Shown: in pieces, positions 45,960-54,550 of the stretch
Position numbering within the stretch: the first letter of the stretch is position 1
Layout: the number at the start of each line of letters is the position of its first letter
Assembly: GCF_004801905.1 (NCBI RefSeq)
Contig: NZ_SSSN01000002.1
Location: 233,442 to 297,441, forward strand
DNA: 64,000 bases
DNA from: Orlajensenia flava
Lineage (GTDB): Bacteria > Actinomycetota > Actinomycetes > Actinomycetales > Microbacteriaceae
Direction of reading: 5' to 3'
Notes under the pieces: model-generated
The model's database searches: none
What the model was told of the DNA's origin: nothing
What the model saw: only the letters and a program-made list of their open reading frames with translations
Translations under genes and position numbers: made by a program

Positions 45960-48900
45960 GTGATGAGTCGGGGATTCGTGGGTGTGCAGGCCGCCGCCGC
46001 GACGGATGTCGAGCTCGACCCCTCGCAACGCGTCGTCCTCGGATTGCCCGACGGTGCATCCGCCGCCGTCCTGGGGGCGCCCGGTTCGGGAAAGACCACC
46101 ACGATCGTCGAGCTGGTGCGCGAGCGCATCCGTGAGCGCGGAGACGCTCCAGGCTCGATCCTCGTCCTCGCCGCCACTCGAGCATCGGCGAGCACCCTCC
46201 GCGACCGGCTCTCCGTGCGCGTCGGGGTGCCGACGAACGGCCCGCTCGCCCGAACCGTCAACTCGCTCGCCTTCCAACTCGTCCGGGCGGCGAGCGGCGA
46301 CCTCGAGCCTCCCGTCCTGCTCACCGGAGCCGAGCAGGACCAGATCATGGCCGAGCTTCTGCAGGGCCACATCGACGACGACGCCGGTCCGCGCTGGCCA
46401 GAGTTGCTCGGGCCCGACGTGCGCAGGCTCCGGGCATTCCGCACCGAGCTGCGCGAGCTGCACGCGCGCTGCGTCGAGTACGGCGTCGCGCCGCAGCGAC
46501 TCCGCGCCATCGGGCGCTCGACCGATCGGGCCGAGTGGGTGGCGGCAGCGGACTTCCTGCAGGAGTACGCGGACGTCACCGACGCCTTCCGCTCACGGTC
46601 GTTCGGCTCGGCGGAACTCGTGCAGGAGGCGGTCGCGCTGGTGAGGGAGGCGGAACCCGGCCAGGCGGGTACGGCCACCCTCGGCGCGCTCGCGGGCCTG
46701 CGCACCATCGTCGTCGACGATGCCCAGGAGGTCACCCGCTCCACCCTGGCGTTGCTGCGCCAGTTCGCCACGCGCGGGGTCGCTGTCATCGCGGTCGGCG
46801 ACCCCGACCTCAGCACCGGTGCATTCCATGGCGCCCATGCCGACGCCCTCGGCCGGCTGGGGCACTACCTCGACGTCCCCGTGCGCACCGTCGTGCTCGA
46901 CACGGTCCACCGCCACGGCGCAGGTGTCCGCACGCTCGTCTCAGCGGTCGCGGCACGCATCGGCGCCGCAGCGGCGGGTCGGCAGCGGGCGGCGGCCGCG
47001 GCGACGGATGGCGAGCCGGGGAGCGTGCGAGCCATCGTCGCGCCGGGCAGTGCTGCGCAGGTGGAGGTCATCGCCAGGACGCTCCGCGAACGGCACGTGT
47101 TCGACGGCGTGCCGTGGAACCGCATGAGCGTGATCGTCCGCAGCGGCGGGCTGGTGCAGCCGCTCTCCCGCGGCCTGGCTGCGCTCGAGGTCCCGACCAC
47201 AGTGACGACCGCCGGGTCGGCGCTGCGCGACGAGAACGCCGTCCGTGCTTTCGTGCTCGCCCTCGAGGTCGCGCTCGGCCGCCGGGTGGCGACAGCAGCC
47301 GATGTCGTCGAGTTGCTGACCGGACCGCTCGGCGGGCTCGACGCCATCACCCTGCGTCGACTGCGCGCGGCCCTCCGACGAGAGGAGCTCGCGGCGGGCG
47401 GAGTGCGCGGAGCCGACGAGCTCATCGTCGAGGCGCTCGCCGCACCCACGAGCCTGCTCGGCATCGACACCTCGACAGCACGCCGCGCCGCCCGACTGGC
47501 CGAAAGCCTGCGCACCGCATCGGCGGAGGCAGCGGCGGGAGCGAGCATCGAGGAGCTCCTGTGGGGCCTGTGGCAGCGCAGTGGACTGGAACGGCGCTGG
47601 AGCACCCAGGCGCGCGAGACGGGAATCGCCGCCGACGAGGCGAACCGCCACCTCGACGCCGTCGTCGCCCTGTTCGCGGCCGCCCAGCGCTTCGTGGAGC
47701 GAGCCCCGCTCGACCCGGCCGGGCTGTTCCTGGATGAGCTCGTCGGCCGCGACGTCGCCGAGGACACGCTCGCGCCGCGAGCCATGGCCGAGGCCGTCAC
47801 CGTCAGCACCTCGAGCGGCGTCATCGGGCGCGAGTTCGATGTCGTCGTCCTCGCCGGGGTGCAGGAGAACGTCTGGCCCGACATGCGCATCCGGGGCTCG
47901 CTGCTCGGTGCCGGCCAGCTGATTCAGGCGATCGGCGACGGAATCGACGATGCGACCGACGAGCGGGCGGCCGTGCTCCACGACGAGCTGCGCCTGTTCG
48001 CGCAGGCGGCGTCGCGTACGCGGGGAGAGCTCCTCGTGACCGCCGTACGCGACGAGGATCAGGCGCCGTCCGCCTTCTTCTCTCTGCTCCCCGCCCCCGA
48101 CGAGGCGGGGACCGACCGGCATCCGCTGTCCCTGCGCGGCATCACCGGGCGCCTGCGCCGCACGCTCACGACCGATCGCGACCCGCAGCGCACCCGACAG
48201 GCGGCATCCGCCCTAGCCCGCCTGGCACGTGAGGAGGTGCCCGGCGCGCACCCGTTGCAGTGGTACGGGCTCGCCGCCGCCAGCACGGATCGCGCCATCC
48301 ACGAAGCCGACGAGGCCCCGGTCCGCGTGTCACCCTCGCGGATGGAGGCCTTCGAGACCTGCGAGCTGCACTGGCTCATCGATCGTGTCGGCGGTGCGAC
48401 CCGCAACACCGCATCGAGCCTCGGCAGCATCATCCATGCCGTCGCGGAGCACGCGGTGGACCTCGATGACATCTCGCCCACAGCTCTGCTCGATCAGGTC
48501 GACGAGCACTGGAGCCAGCTGGCCTTCGAGTCGTCCTGGCAGTCGGGAATCGAGCGCGGCCGTGCCGAGGAGCTCACCCGGCGGCTGTCCGCCTACCTCC
48601 GCGACTTCCGTGCGAGTGGCGGTGAACTGCTCGCCGCCGAGGGAGCCTTCTCGCTCACCGTCGGAGACGCCGTGCTGAATGGAACCGTCGACCGGGTCGA
48701 GCTGCGCGCGGGCGAGGTGTTCATCGTCGACCTCAAGACCGGTCGCAGCGAGCCCATCACCGACGACGCCGTGCGCGATCACGCCCAGCTCGGCGCCTAC
48801 CAACTCGCCTTCGCGGACGGGGCGATCGACGCACCGGACGGCGCGGAACTGGGCGGAGCACGTCTGGTGATCGTGTCGAGCGGCACCACCAAGCAGGACT

Positions 48901-49082
48901 GGCGATCGCCCACCCAGGCACGCCTCGATGCCGAGGAGCTCGCCGCGTTCCGCGAGCGGGTCGAGCACGACGCAGGACGGATGGGCGGCACGACGTTCAT
49001 GGCGAGCGTCGGGGCGCACTGCCTCGACCCCTTCTCGTTCGGAAGCTGCCGCATCCACGTCGTCGGACAGGTGTCGGCATGA
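45960..49082 (+). CDS. adnA: AdnA: helicase-nuclease subunit for double-strand-break processing
   Basis: First subunit of the actinobacterial AdnAB motor-nuclease, about 1,040 residues. Walker A GAPGSGKTTT lies near residue 39; motif II is degenerate (VVDDAQEVT instead of DExQD), as fits a subunit with a weak motor. The C-terminal RecB-like nuclease keeps VFIVDLKTGRSEP (Asp-x-Lys near 925) and QLGAYQLAF. SPSRMEAFETCELHW near 790 is the AddB-like Cys motif, but the distal pair reads C-x2-P-x5-C. It overlaps adnB by four bases (ATGA). Confidence 0.92.
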   Translation: MMSRGFVGVQAAAATDVELDPSQRVVLGLPDGASAAVLGAPGSGKTTTIVELVRERIRERGDAPGSILVLAATRASASTLRDRLSVRVGVPTNGPLARTVNSLAFQLVRAASGDLEPPVLLTGAEQDQIMAELLQGHIDDDAGPRWPELLGPDVRRLRAFRTELRELHARCVEYGVAPQRLRAIGRSTDRAEWVAAADFLQEYADVTDAFRSRSFGSAELVQEAVALVREAEPGQAGTATLGALAGLRTIVVDDAQEVTRSTLALLRQFATRGVAVIAVGDPDLSTGAFHGAHADALGRLGHYLDVPVRTVVLDTVHRHGAGVRTLVSAVAARIGAAAAGRQRAAAAATDGEPGSVRAIVAPGSAAQVEVIARTLRERHVFDGVPWNRMSVIVRSGGLVQPLSRGLAALEVPTTVTTAGSALRDENAVRAFVLALEVALGRRVATAADVVELLTGPLGGLDAITLRRLRAALRREELAAGGVRGADELIVEALAAPTSLLGIDTSTARRAARLAESLRTASAEAAAGASIEELLWGLWQRSGLERRWSTQARETGIAADEANRHLDAVVALFAAAQRFVERAPLDPAGLFLDELVGRDVAEDTLAPRAMAEAVTVSTSSGVIGREFDVVVLAGVQENVWPDMRIRGSLLGAGQLIQAIGDGIDDATDERAAVLHDELRLFAQAASRTRGELLVTAVRDEDQAPSAFFSLLPAPDEAGTDRHPLSLRGITGRLRRTLTTDRDPQRTRQAASALARLAREEVPGAHPLQWYGLAAASTDRAIHEADEAPVRVSPSRMEAFETCELHWLIDRVGGATRNTASSLGSIIHAVAEHAVDLDDISPTALLDQVDEHWSQLAFESSWQSGIERGRAEELTRRLSAYLRDFRASGGELLAAEGAFSLTVGDAVLNGTVDRVELRAGEVFIVDLKTGRSEPITDDAVRDHAQLGAYQLAFADGAIDAPDGAELGGARLVIVSSGTTKQDWRSPTQARLDAEELAAFRERVEHDAGRMGGTTFMASVGAHCLDPFSFGSCRIHVVGQVSA

Positions 49083-52000
49083 GTCCCGAGCAGCTCGCGC
49101 GGGCGATCGGCGACGACTTCGAACCCACGGCCGAGCAGGCTGCCGTCATCAGCGCACCGATGGCACCCGCGCTCGTGGTCGCCGGAGCGGGGAGCGGCAA
49201 GACCGAGACCATGGCCAATCGGGTCATCTGGTTGCTCGCCACCGGCCGGGTGCTGCCCGAGCAGGTGCTGGGCCTCACCTTCACCCGGAAGGCCGCCGGT
49301 GAGCTCGCCGAGCGCATCGACCGGCGGATCGCGCGTTTGCGGGACGCCGGGCTGCTGCCCGAGGGCGGCGAACCGTCGCTGTTCGACCGCCCGACGGTGT
49401 CGACCTACAACGCCTTCGCCAACGGCATCTTCCATGACAACGCCGTGCTCCTCGGGCGCGAGCCCGAATCGCAGCTGCTCAGCGAATCGAGTGCGTGGCT
49501 GCTCGCCCGCCAGGTCGTCGTCGCGCACGGAGACGAGCGTCTGGTGGCCATCGGCAAGCGCATCGACGACGTCACCGACGGCGTGCTCGCGCTCAGCCGG
49601 GCGATCGCGGAGAACGAGGTCGCGCCGGGTGAACTCACGCGGTTCGTGGCCGACTTCGGGCGCATCGGCGGGCTTCCGTACAACGAGAAGGTCGGCACCA
49701 AGACGGTCGGCACGGAGAAGACCTACGCCGCGGTGCGCGACGCGCTCTCGGCGCTCGCGTCACTGCCGGTGCTGGTCGAGTTGTGCGTGCGTTACGACGT
49801 CGAGAAGCGGCGGCTCGGTCTGGTGGAGTTCTCCGACCAGGTGGCGTTGGCCCGTGCGGCCTGCGAGCGATCGCCGCGCGTCGCGACCGACCTGCGGGAG
49901 CGCTTCCGGGTGGTGCTCCTCGACGAGTACCAGGACACCTCGGTCGGGCAGACGCGACTGCTGGCCGAGGTATTCGGCGGGACGGCGGTGATGGCGGTCG
50001 GCGACCCGCACCAGTCCATCTACGGATGGCGCGGCGCCAGCGCCGACAACCTCGCCCGCTTCTCCTTCGACTTCGGCCGGGACGACGCGCTGGCCCTCAC
50101 CCTCAGCCTGTCCACGAGCTGGCGCAACCCCACCCGGGTGCTCGATGCGGCGAACCTCATCATCGAGCCGCTCTCCGCGCTGCCGGGCGCCTCCGTCGAA
50201 CGGTTGCGCGCTCGACCGGGGGCCGCAGCGGGATCCATCGACTCGGCGTTCTTCGAGACGATGGACGACGAGGCCGCGGCGGTGGCCGATTGGTTCGCCG
50301 ATCGCCTGGGCGAGCAGCCGGCCGCGAGCTCGGCCATGCTGTTCCGGGCGCGCAGGCACATGGAACGATATGCGACCGCCCTGCGCAACCGAGGGGTGCC
50401 CTGCCACGTTCTCGGCATCGGCGGCCTCCTGTCCACTCCCGAGATCGTCGACCTGGTGAGCGCCCTGCGCGTCGCGCACGATCCCTCGGCCGGCTCGTCG
50501 CTCATCCGCCTCCTCTCGGGCGCGCATTACCGGGTCGCGCCGCGCGACCTCGCGGCGCTGGCCGGCGTGGCCGGATGGCTGGCCAGTCGCGACTGGCGCC
50601 ACCGTGCCGTCGACGACGACGTGCGTCGGGCACTGCGGGAGTCCGTCGCCGTCGACGACGGCGCATCCGTCATCGACGCGCTCGACTTCGTCGCGGAAGC
50701 CCCCGACGGGCACACTCAGCTGGCCGCGTTCAGCGACCTCGGACTCGAGCGGATGCGCGCGGCCGGTGCCCGGCTGGCATTCCTGCGCTCCCGCGTCGGC
50801 CTGGCACTGCCCGACTTCGTGCGCCTGGTCGAGCAGGAGTTGCGCCTCGACATCGAGGTCGCCGCGAATGAACATGCCGATCGCGGCCCGGCCAACCTCT
50901 ACGCCTTCCACGACGAGGTGGCGAACTTCGTCGCCGCCGACGATCGCGGCACCCTCGGCAGCTTCCTCGGCTGGATCGAACGGGCCGAGAAGATCGACGA
51001 CCTCGGGCCGCGCAGCGACGCCTCGGAACGCGGGGTCGTCCAGCTGCTGACCGTGCACGGCGCGAAGGGCCTCGAGTGGGATCTGGTCTCCGTGCCGTCG
51101 CTCACGGAGGGCAGCCTGCCGAGCGAGTCCCGCGAGGGCGGCGGCTGGGTCGGCTTCGGCCGGCTGCCCTACGAGTTCCGCGGCGACTCGGTTGAGCTGC
51201 CGGTGCTGCCGTGGCGCACGGTCGGCACGCAACAGGAGTTCCACGAGTCCTTCGCGGCGTTCCGGCAGCAACTCAAGGAGCGCAGCCATCGCGAGGAGAG
51301 ACGGCTCGCCTACGTGGCGCTCACGCGAGCGCGCGAGCGATTGCTGCTGACCGGCGCGTTCTGGGCGGACGGGCGTCGACCCGTGGCGCCGAGCCGCTAC
51401 CTCGTCGAGCTCGCCGCGGCGGGCATCGTCGCCGACCTGCCCGACGCGCCCGAGAACGAGGAGAATCCGTCGGAGGCCGGCGGCGCCGTGCTGGCCTGGC
51501 CGATGGATCCGCTCGGCGGCCGGCGCGCAGCGGTCGAGCGGGCCGCCGCCGCGGTCGCCGGTGCGATCGACGCCGGCGCCGACGAGGACGGCACCCCGTG
51601 GGCCCGCGACATCGAACTGCTGCTCGCGGAACGGATGCGGCGCTCCGCGCCCGAGTCGGTCCCGCTCCCGGCGCGCATCCCCGCGTCGAAGTTCAAGGAC
51701 TTCGTCGACGCGCCGCAGCAGACGGCGGAGCGCCTGCGCCGACCGCTTCCGCAGCGACCGTACCGCGCCACGCGCCTCGGAACGCTGTTCCACAGCTGGG
51801 TCGAACAGCGATCGGGCGGCCTCGGGTCCGTCGACCTGATCGACTCCGCTCCCGACGAACGGGACGTCGAGCCGGAGGCGGCGGACTCGCTCGAGACCGA
51901 CGGCGCGAGGCTCGCCCGCCTGCAGGCGACGTTCGAGGCATCCGAATGGGCGCACCGCGCTCCGGAGGACGTCGAGATCGAGATCCACCTGACGCTCGGC

Positions 52001-52375
52001 GACCAGGTGTTCATCTGCAAGCTGGACGCGGTGTACCGCACCGCGGACGGCTACCAGGTCGTGGACTGGAAGACGGGGCGTGCCCCGTCGGATGCGCGCG
52101 ACCTCGAGCTCAAGCAGACGCAGCTGGCCCTCTACCGGCTCGCCTATGCGCGCTGGAAGGGCGTGCATCCGTCATCCGTCGACGCCGTGTTCTACTTCGT
52201 GGCCGATGACGTCGTCATCCGCCCCGAGCGGCTCTACGACGAGGAGGAGTTGCGCGAGCTCTGGTCGTCGGTGACGTCGTCCTCCGGCATGTCGAACAAC
52301 TCGATTGGGCCGGTGAGCGTGTCGTCAGAGGACCCGCGGGTCGACGGCGCAGACGGCGCGCGGTCCGCACGCTGA
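49079..52375 (+). CDS. adnB: AdnB: lead motor helicase-nuclease subunit
   Basis: Second subunit, 1,098 residues, UvrD-type helicase plus RecB-like nuclease. Walker A is VVAGAGSGKTETM near residue 41, followed by LTFTRKAAGELAERI (motif Ia), LLDEYQDTSVGQ (motif II), GDPHQSIYGWRGA (motif III), LLTVHGAKGLEWDLV (motif V) and RLAYVALTRARERL (motif VI). The nuclease has VVDWKTGRAP and QLALYRLAY. All motor motifs are intact, consistent with AdnB as the main translocase. The last 47 codons overlap, in opposite orientation, the end of the kinase-like gene. It starts on the adnA stop. Confidence 0.93.
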   Translation: MSPEQLARAIGDDFEPTAEQAAVISAPMAPALVVAGAGSGKTETMANRVIWLLATGRVLPEQVLGLTFTRKAAGELAERIDRRIARLRDAGLLPEGGEPSLFDRPTVSTYNAFANGIFHDNAVLLGREPESQLLSESSAWLLARQVVVAHGDERLVAIGKRIDDVTDGVLALSRAIAENEVAPGELTRFVADFGRIGGLPYNEKVGTKTVGTEKTYAAVRDALSALASLPVLVELCVRYDVEKRRLGLVEFSDQVALARAACERSPRVATDLRERFRVVLLDEYQDTSVGQTRLLAEVFGGTAVMAVGDPHQSIYGWRGASADNLARFSFDFGRDDALALTLSLSTSWRNPTRVLDAANLIIEPLSALPGASVERLRARPGAAAGSIDSAFFETMDDEAAAVADWFADRLGEQPAASSAMLFRARRHMERYATALRNRGVPCHVLGIGGLLSTPEIVDLVSALRVAHDPSAGSSLIRLLSGAHYRVAPRDLAALAGVAGWLASRDWRHRAVDDDVRRALRESVAVDDGASVIDALDFVAEAPDGHTQLAAFSDLGLERMRAAGARLAFLRSRVGLALPDFVRLVEQELRLDIEVAANEHADRGPANLYAFHDEVANFVAADDRGTLGSFLGWIERAEKIDDLGPRSDASERGVVQLLTVHGAKGLEWDLVSVPSLTEGSLPSESREGGGWVGFGRLPYEFRGDSVELPVLPWRTVGTQQEFHESFAAFRQQLKERSHREERRLAYVALTRARERLLLTGAFWADGRRPVAPSRYLVELAAAGIVADLPDAPENEENPSEAGGAVLAWPMDPLGGRRAAVERAAAAVAGAIDAGADEDGTPWARDIELLLAERMRRSAPESVPLPARIPASKFKDFVDAPQQTAERLRRPLPQRPYRATRLGTLFHSWVEQRSGGLGSVDLIDSAPDERDVEPEAADSLETDGARLARLQATFEASEWAHRAPEDVEIEIHLTLGDQVFICKLDAVYRTADGYQVVDWKTGRAPSDARDLELKQTQLALYRLAYARWKGVHPSSVDAVFYFVADDVVIRPERLYDEEELRELWSSVTSSSGMSNNSIGPVSVSSEDPRVDGADGARSAR

Positions 52376-53496
52376 GACGCGTCGGCACGAGGCTCCGACG
52401 TGCCGCCCGCATCGGCGTCGTGCTCGTCGGCGAAGTCCAGGTCGAACCGCGAGATGTCGTAGCTGTCGGTCTGCAGCGCCGCCCCCGAGTCGCGACGTGG
52501 CTGTGTCTGCGGCGTCTCCCCGAGCATCGCCTCCACGTCGGCCACGGCCATCACCGGCGCTGTCGCCGGGGTGATCGGGTTCATCACGTCGCTGTGCACG
52601 CTGTCGACCAGTCCGTCGAGCATGGCCACGGCATCGTCGACGACGCCCTGGTCGTGCGTCTCCACCCCGTGCAGCAGCCAGCGCGCGAGCTCCAGCTCCG
52701 CGTAGAGCATCGCGCGGCGGGTGAACTGGGCGTCCGCAGCCGAACCCCGGCCGGCGGTGTATGCGGCGATCGCGCTCTCCGCCGCCTCCCCGCGCGCAGC
52801 GAGCAGCCAGTGCAGGTCGCGCGCACCGTCTCCGACGCGCAGGCCCGACCATCCGATCACCGCGGATACCGCCCCGTCCGACACCAGCAGCGACGCCGCC
52901 GACAGGGATCCGTTGATCACCACGGGGGCGAACTGCCAGAGGCCGTCGTCGTCCGTCGCCTGCTCCCAGCGGCGCAGCAGTGCGGCAGGCAGGTGCTCAC
53001 TGTCGGCGGCGCGGCCGATCAGTTCGATGGTCGTCGAACGCGCGTCGATGGCCGACTGCTGCGGCAGGCCGGCGTCGGCGATGAACGCGGTGGGCAGCGC
53101 GTGGATGGCGGCGATCGCCCGGCCGACGGATGCGGCGGTGCCCGAGTCGCCGGTGAGTGCATCCGCGTCGAGCAGCTCGCCCGGCAGGAAGGCGTACGCC
53201 AGGGCGCGCGTCCCGCCGATGGGAGCCTGGCCGAGGTAGTCAGGCACGTCGAAGGGGAGTCGGCTGCGCACCCCCGTCGTCAGGGCACGGAGGGCGACCA
53301 GGTCGGCCGCCTGCTCGTTCTCGGCCGATGGGCTCCGCGGCTTGCGGATGATGATCTCGCGCCCGTCGCGAGCGACGATGACCGCGGAGTCGAAGTCGCC
53401 GTGTCCCGAGCCCGAATGCGGCCTGGTCGCCTGCACATCCAGTCCGGGAACGGCGGCGGTGGCCAGCGCGGCTAGAGTGAATTCGGTACGGGCCAT
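52234..53496 (-). CDS. Aminoglycoside/macrolide phosphotransferase-like (APH) protein
   Basis: A 420-residue kinase-fold protein. Residues 1-300 resemble the APH family: IIIRKPRSPSAENEQAADL holds a Lys and Glu pair, and AIAAIHALP is the family's H-helix. The catalytic loop is altered: VVINGSLSAASLLV stands where HGDLHPGNLL is expected, and IGWSGLRVGDGARDL replaces the IDWE...D region. It may therefore be an inactive or divergent kinase. The last 120 residues are acidic and Ser-rich, and overlap adnB by 142 bases. ATG has TACCCT six bases upstream. The gene position between adnB and nudC recalls the Rv3202c-Rv3198c region. Confidence 0.75.
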   Translation of the reverse strand: MARTEFTLAALATAAVPGLDVQATRPHSGSGHGDFDSAVIVARDGREIIIRKPRSPSAENEQAADLVALRALTTGVRSRLPFDVPDYLGQAPIGGTRALAYAFLPGELLDADALTGDSGTAASVGRAIAAIHALPTAFIADAGLPQQSAIDARSTTIELIGRAADSEHLPAALLRRWEQATDDDGLWQFAPVVINGSLSAASLLVSDGAVSAVIGWSGLRVGDGARDLHWLLAARGEAAESAIAAYTAGRGSAADAQFTRRAMLYAELELARWLLHGVETHDQGVVDDAVAMLDGLVDSVHSDVMNPITPATAPVMAVADVEAMLGETPQTQPRRDSGAALQTDSYDISRFDLDFADEHDADAGGTSEPRADASQRADRAPSAPSTRGSSDDTLTGPIELFDMPEDDVTDDQSSRNSSSS

Positions 53497-53502
53497 GCCA
53501 TC

Positions 53503-53508
53503 AGGGTA
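53503..53508 (-). promoter_or_regulatory. -10 element of the leaderless APH-like gene
   Basis: On the minus strand TACCCT is followed by six bases and ATG at 53496; no ribosome site is present. The hexamer and spacing match the dapD promoter. Confidence 0.6.
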
Positions 53509-53590
53509 CGTCGTCGCCTGCGGCCCGAGCCGACCGCCACGCCTTGACGTGCGGGCTCGGTGCCACTGCCAGCAAGGAAGGTCGTCGGTG

Positions 53591-54550
53591 ATGCTGCCCG
53601 CCCTCAACGTGCCGCTCGCGCGGGTCGTGCTCGATCGTGACGGCGAGGCGCGGAGCCGCCCCGGACTGCTGGACGACCTCCGTGCTGAGCGCGCCACACG
53701 TGTTCTCGCGGTGCATGACGGTCGCGTGCTCGTGGATGGCACCGAGGCGGGGGATGCGACGCTCCGACTCGTCGGTCTCGCGGCGCTCACGAGCGCCGGG
53801 CTGCCTGCCGACGCGCCTCTGGTCTACCTCGGACGCACCCTCGGCGTTCCTGCGCCTTCGCCGGTCGTCGCGGTCGCGGTGACGGATGAGATCGCGGCGA
53901 CCCTCGACGCCGCCGCCGAGCACTGGGTCGGTCTCCGCGCCGCCGCCCCGATCCTCGCCGACGCAGAGGTCGGCCTCCTCGCCCAGGCCGTGGCTATCAC
54001 CAACTGGCGAGCGATGACGCGGCACTGCCCGCGCTGCGGTGCCGTGCTGGACGCGCAGCAGGGCGGTTGGGTGCTCGTCTGCCCGGTGGACGGGACGCAG
54101 GTGTTCCCGCGCACCGACCCGGCCGTCATCGTCCTGGTCACGGATGCCGACGACCGTGTGCTGCTGGGCTCGAACGCGATGTGGCAGAACAACCGCTACT
54201 CGTTGCTCGCCGGGTTCGTCGAGCCCGGCGAGTCGCTCGAGCACGCCGTCATCCGCGAGCTGAAGGAGGAGACGGGACTCGACGTCGCCGACCCGATCTA
54301 CCGCGGCTCGCAGCCCTGGCCGTTCCCCGCCTCGATCATGCTCGGCTTCCGGGCGAGCCTGGCGTCGCACGAATCCGTGGATGCGATCAGGCCCGACGGC
54401 ATGGAGATCCTCTCGCTGCGCTGGTTCACCCGCGACCAGATCCGCTCGGCTGCAGACGGAGTCGTGCTTCCCGGGGCATCCTCGATCGCTCGGGCCCTGC
54501 TCGAGGAGTGGCTGGGTGAGCCGATCGTCGACGGAGACGTGCGGTGGTGA
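53591..54550 (+). CDS. nudC: NAD(H) pyrophosphatase NudC (Nudix hydrolase)
   Basis: A 319-residue Nudix enzyme that splits NAD(H), and in some bacteria removes NAD caps from RNA. The Nudix box is GFVEPGESLEHAVIRELKEETG, here shown only by its ends G...E and REL-EE-G; the NudC-specific SQPWPFPAS follows. The zinc ribbon has CPRC and VCPVD, so the fourth cysteine seems replaced by Asp. ATG at 53591 is chosen; GTG at 53588 is equally possible given GGAAGG six bases before it. It overlaps the uvrD2 start by seven bases. Confidence 0.93.
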   Translation: MLPALNVPLARVVLDRDGEARSRPGLLDDLRAERATRVLAVHDGRVLVDGTEAGDATLRLVGLAALTSAGLPADAPLVYLGRTLGVPAPSPVVAVAVTDEIAATLDAAAEHWVGLRAAAPILADAEVGLLAQAVAITNWRAMTRHCPRCGAVLDAQQGGWVLVCPVDGTQVFPRTDPAVIVLVTDADDRVLLGSNAMWQNNRYSLLAGFVEPGESLEHAVIRELKEETGLDVADPIYRGSQPWPFPASIMLGFRASLASHESVDAIRPDGMEILSLRWFTRDQIRSAADGVVLPGASSIARALLEEWLGEPIVDGDVRW

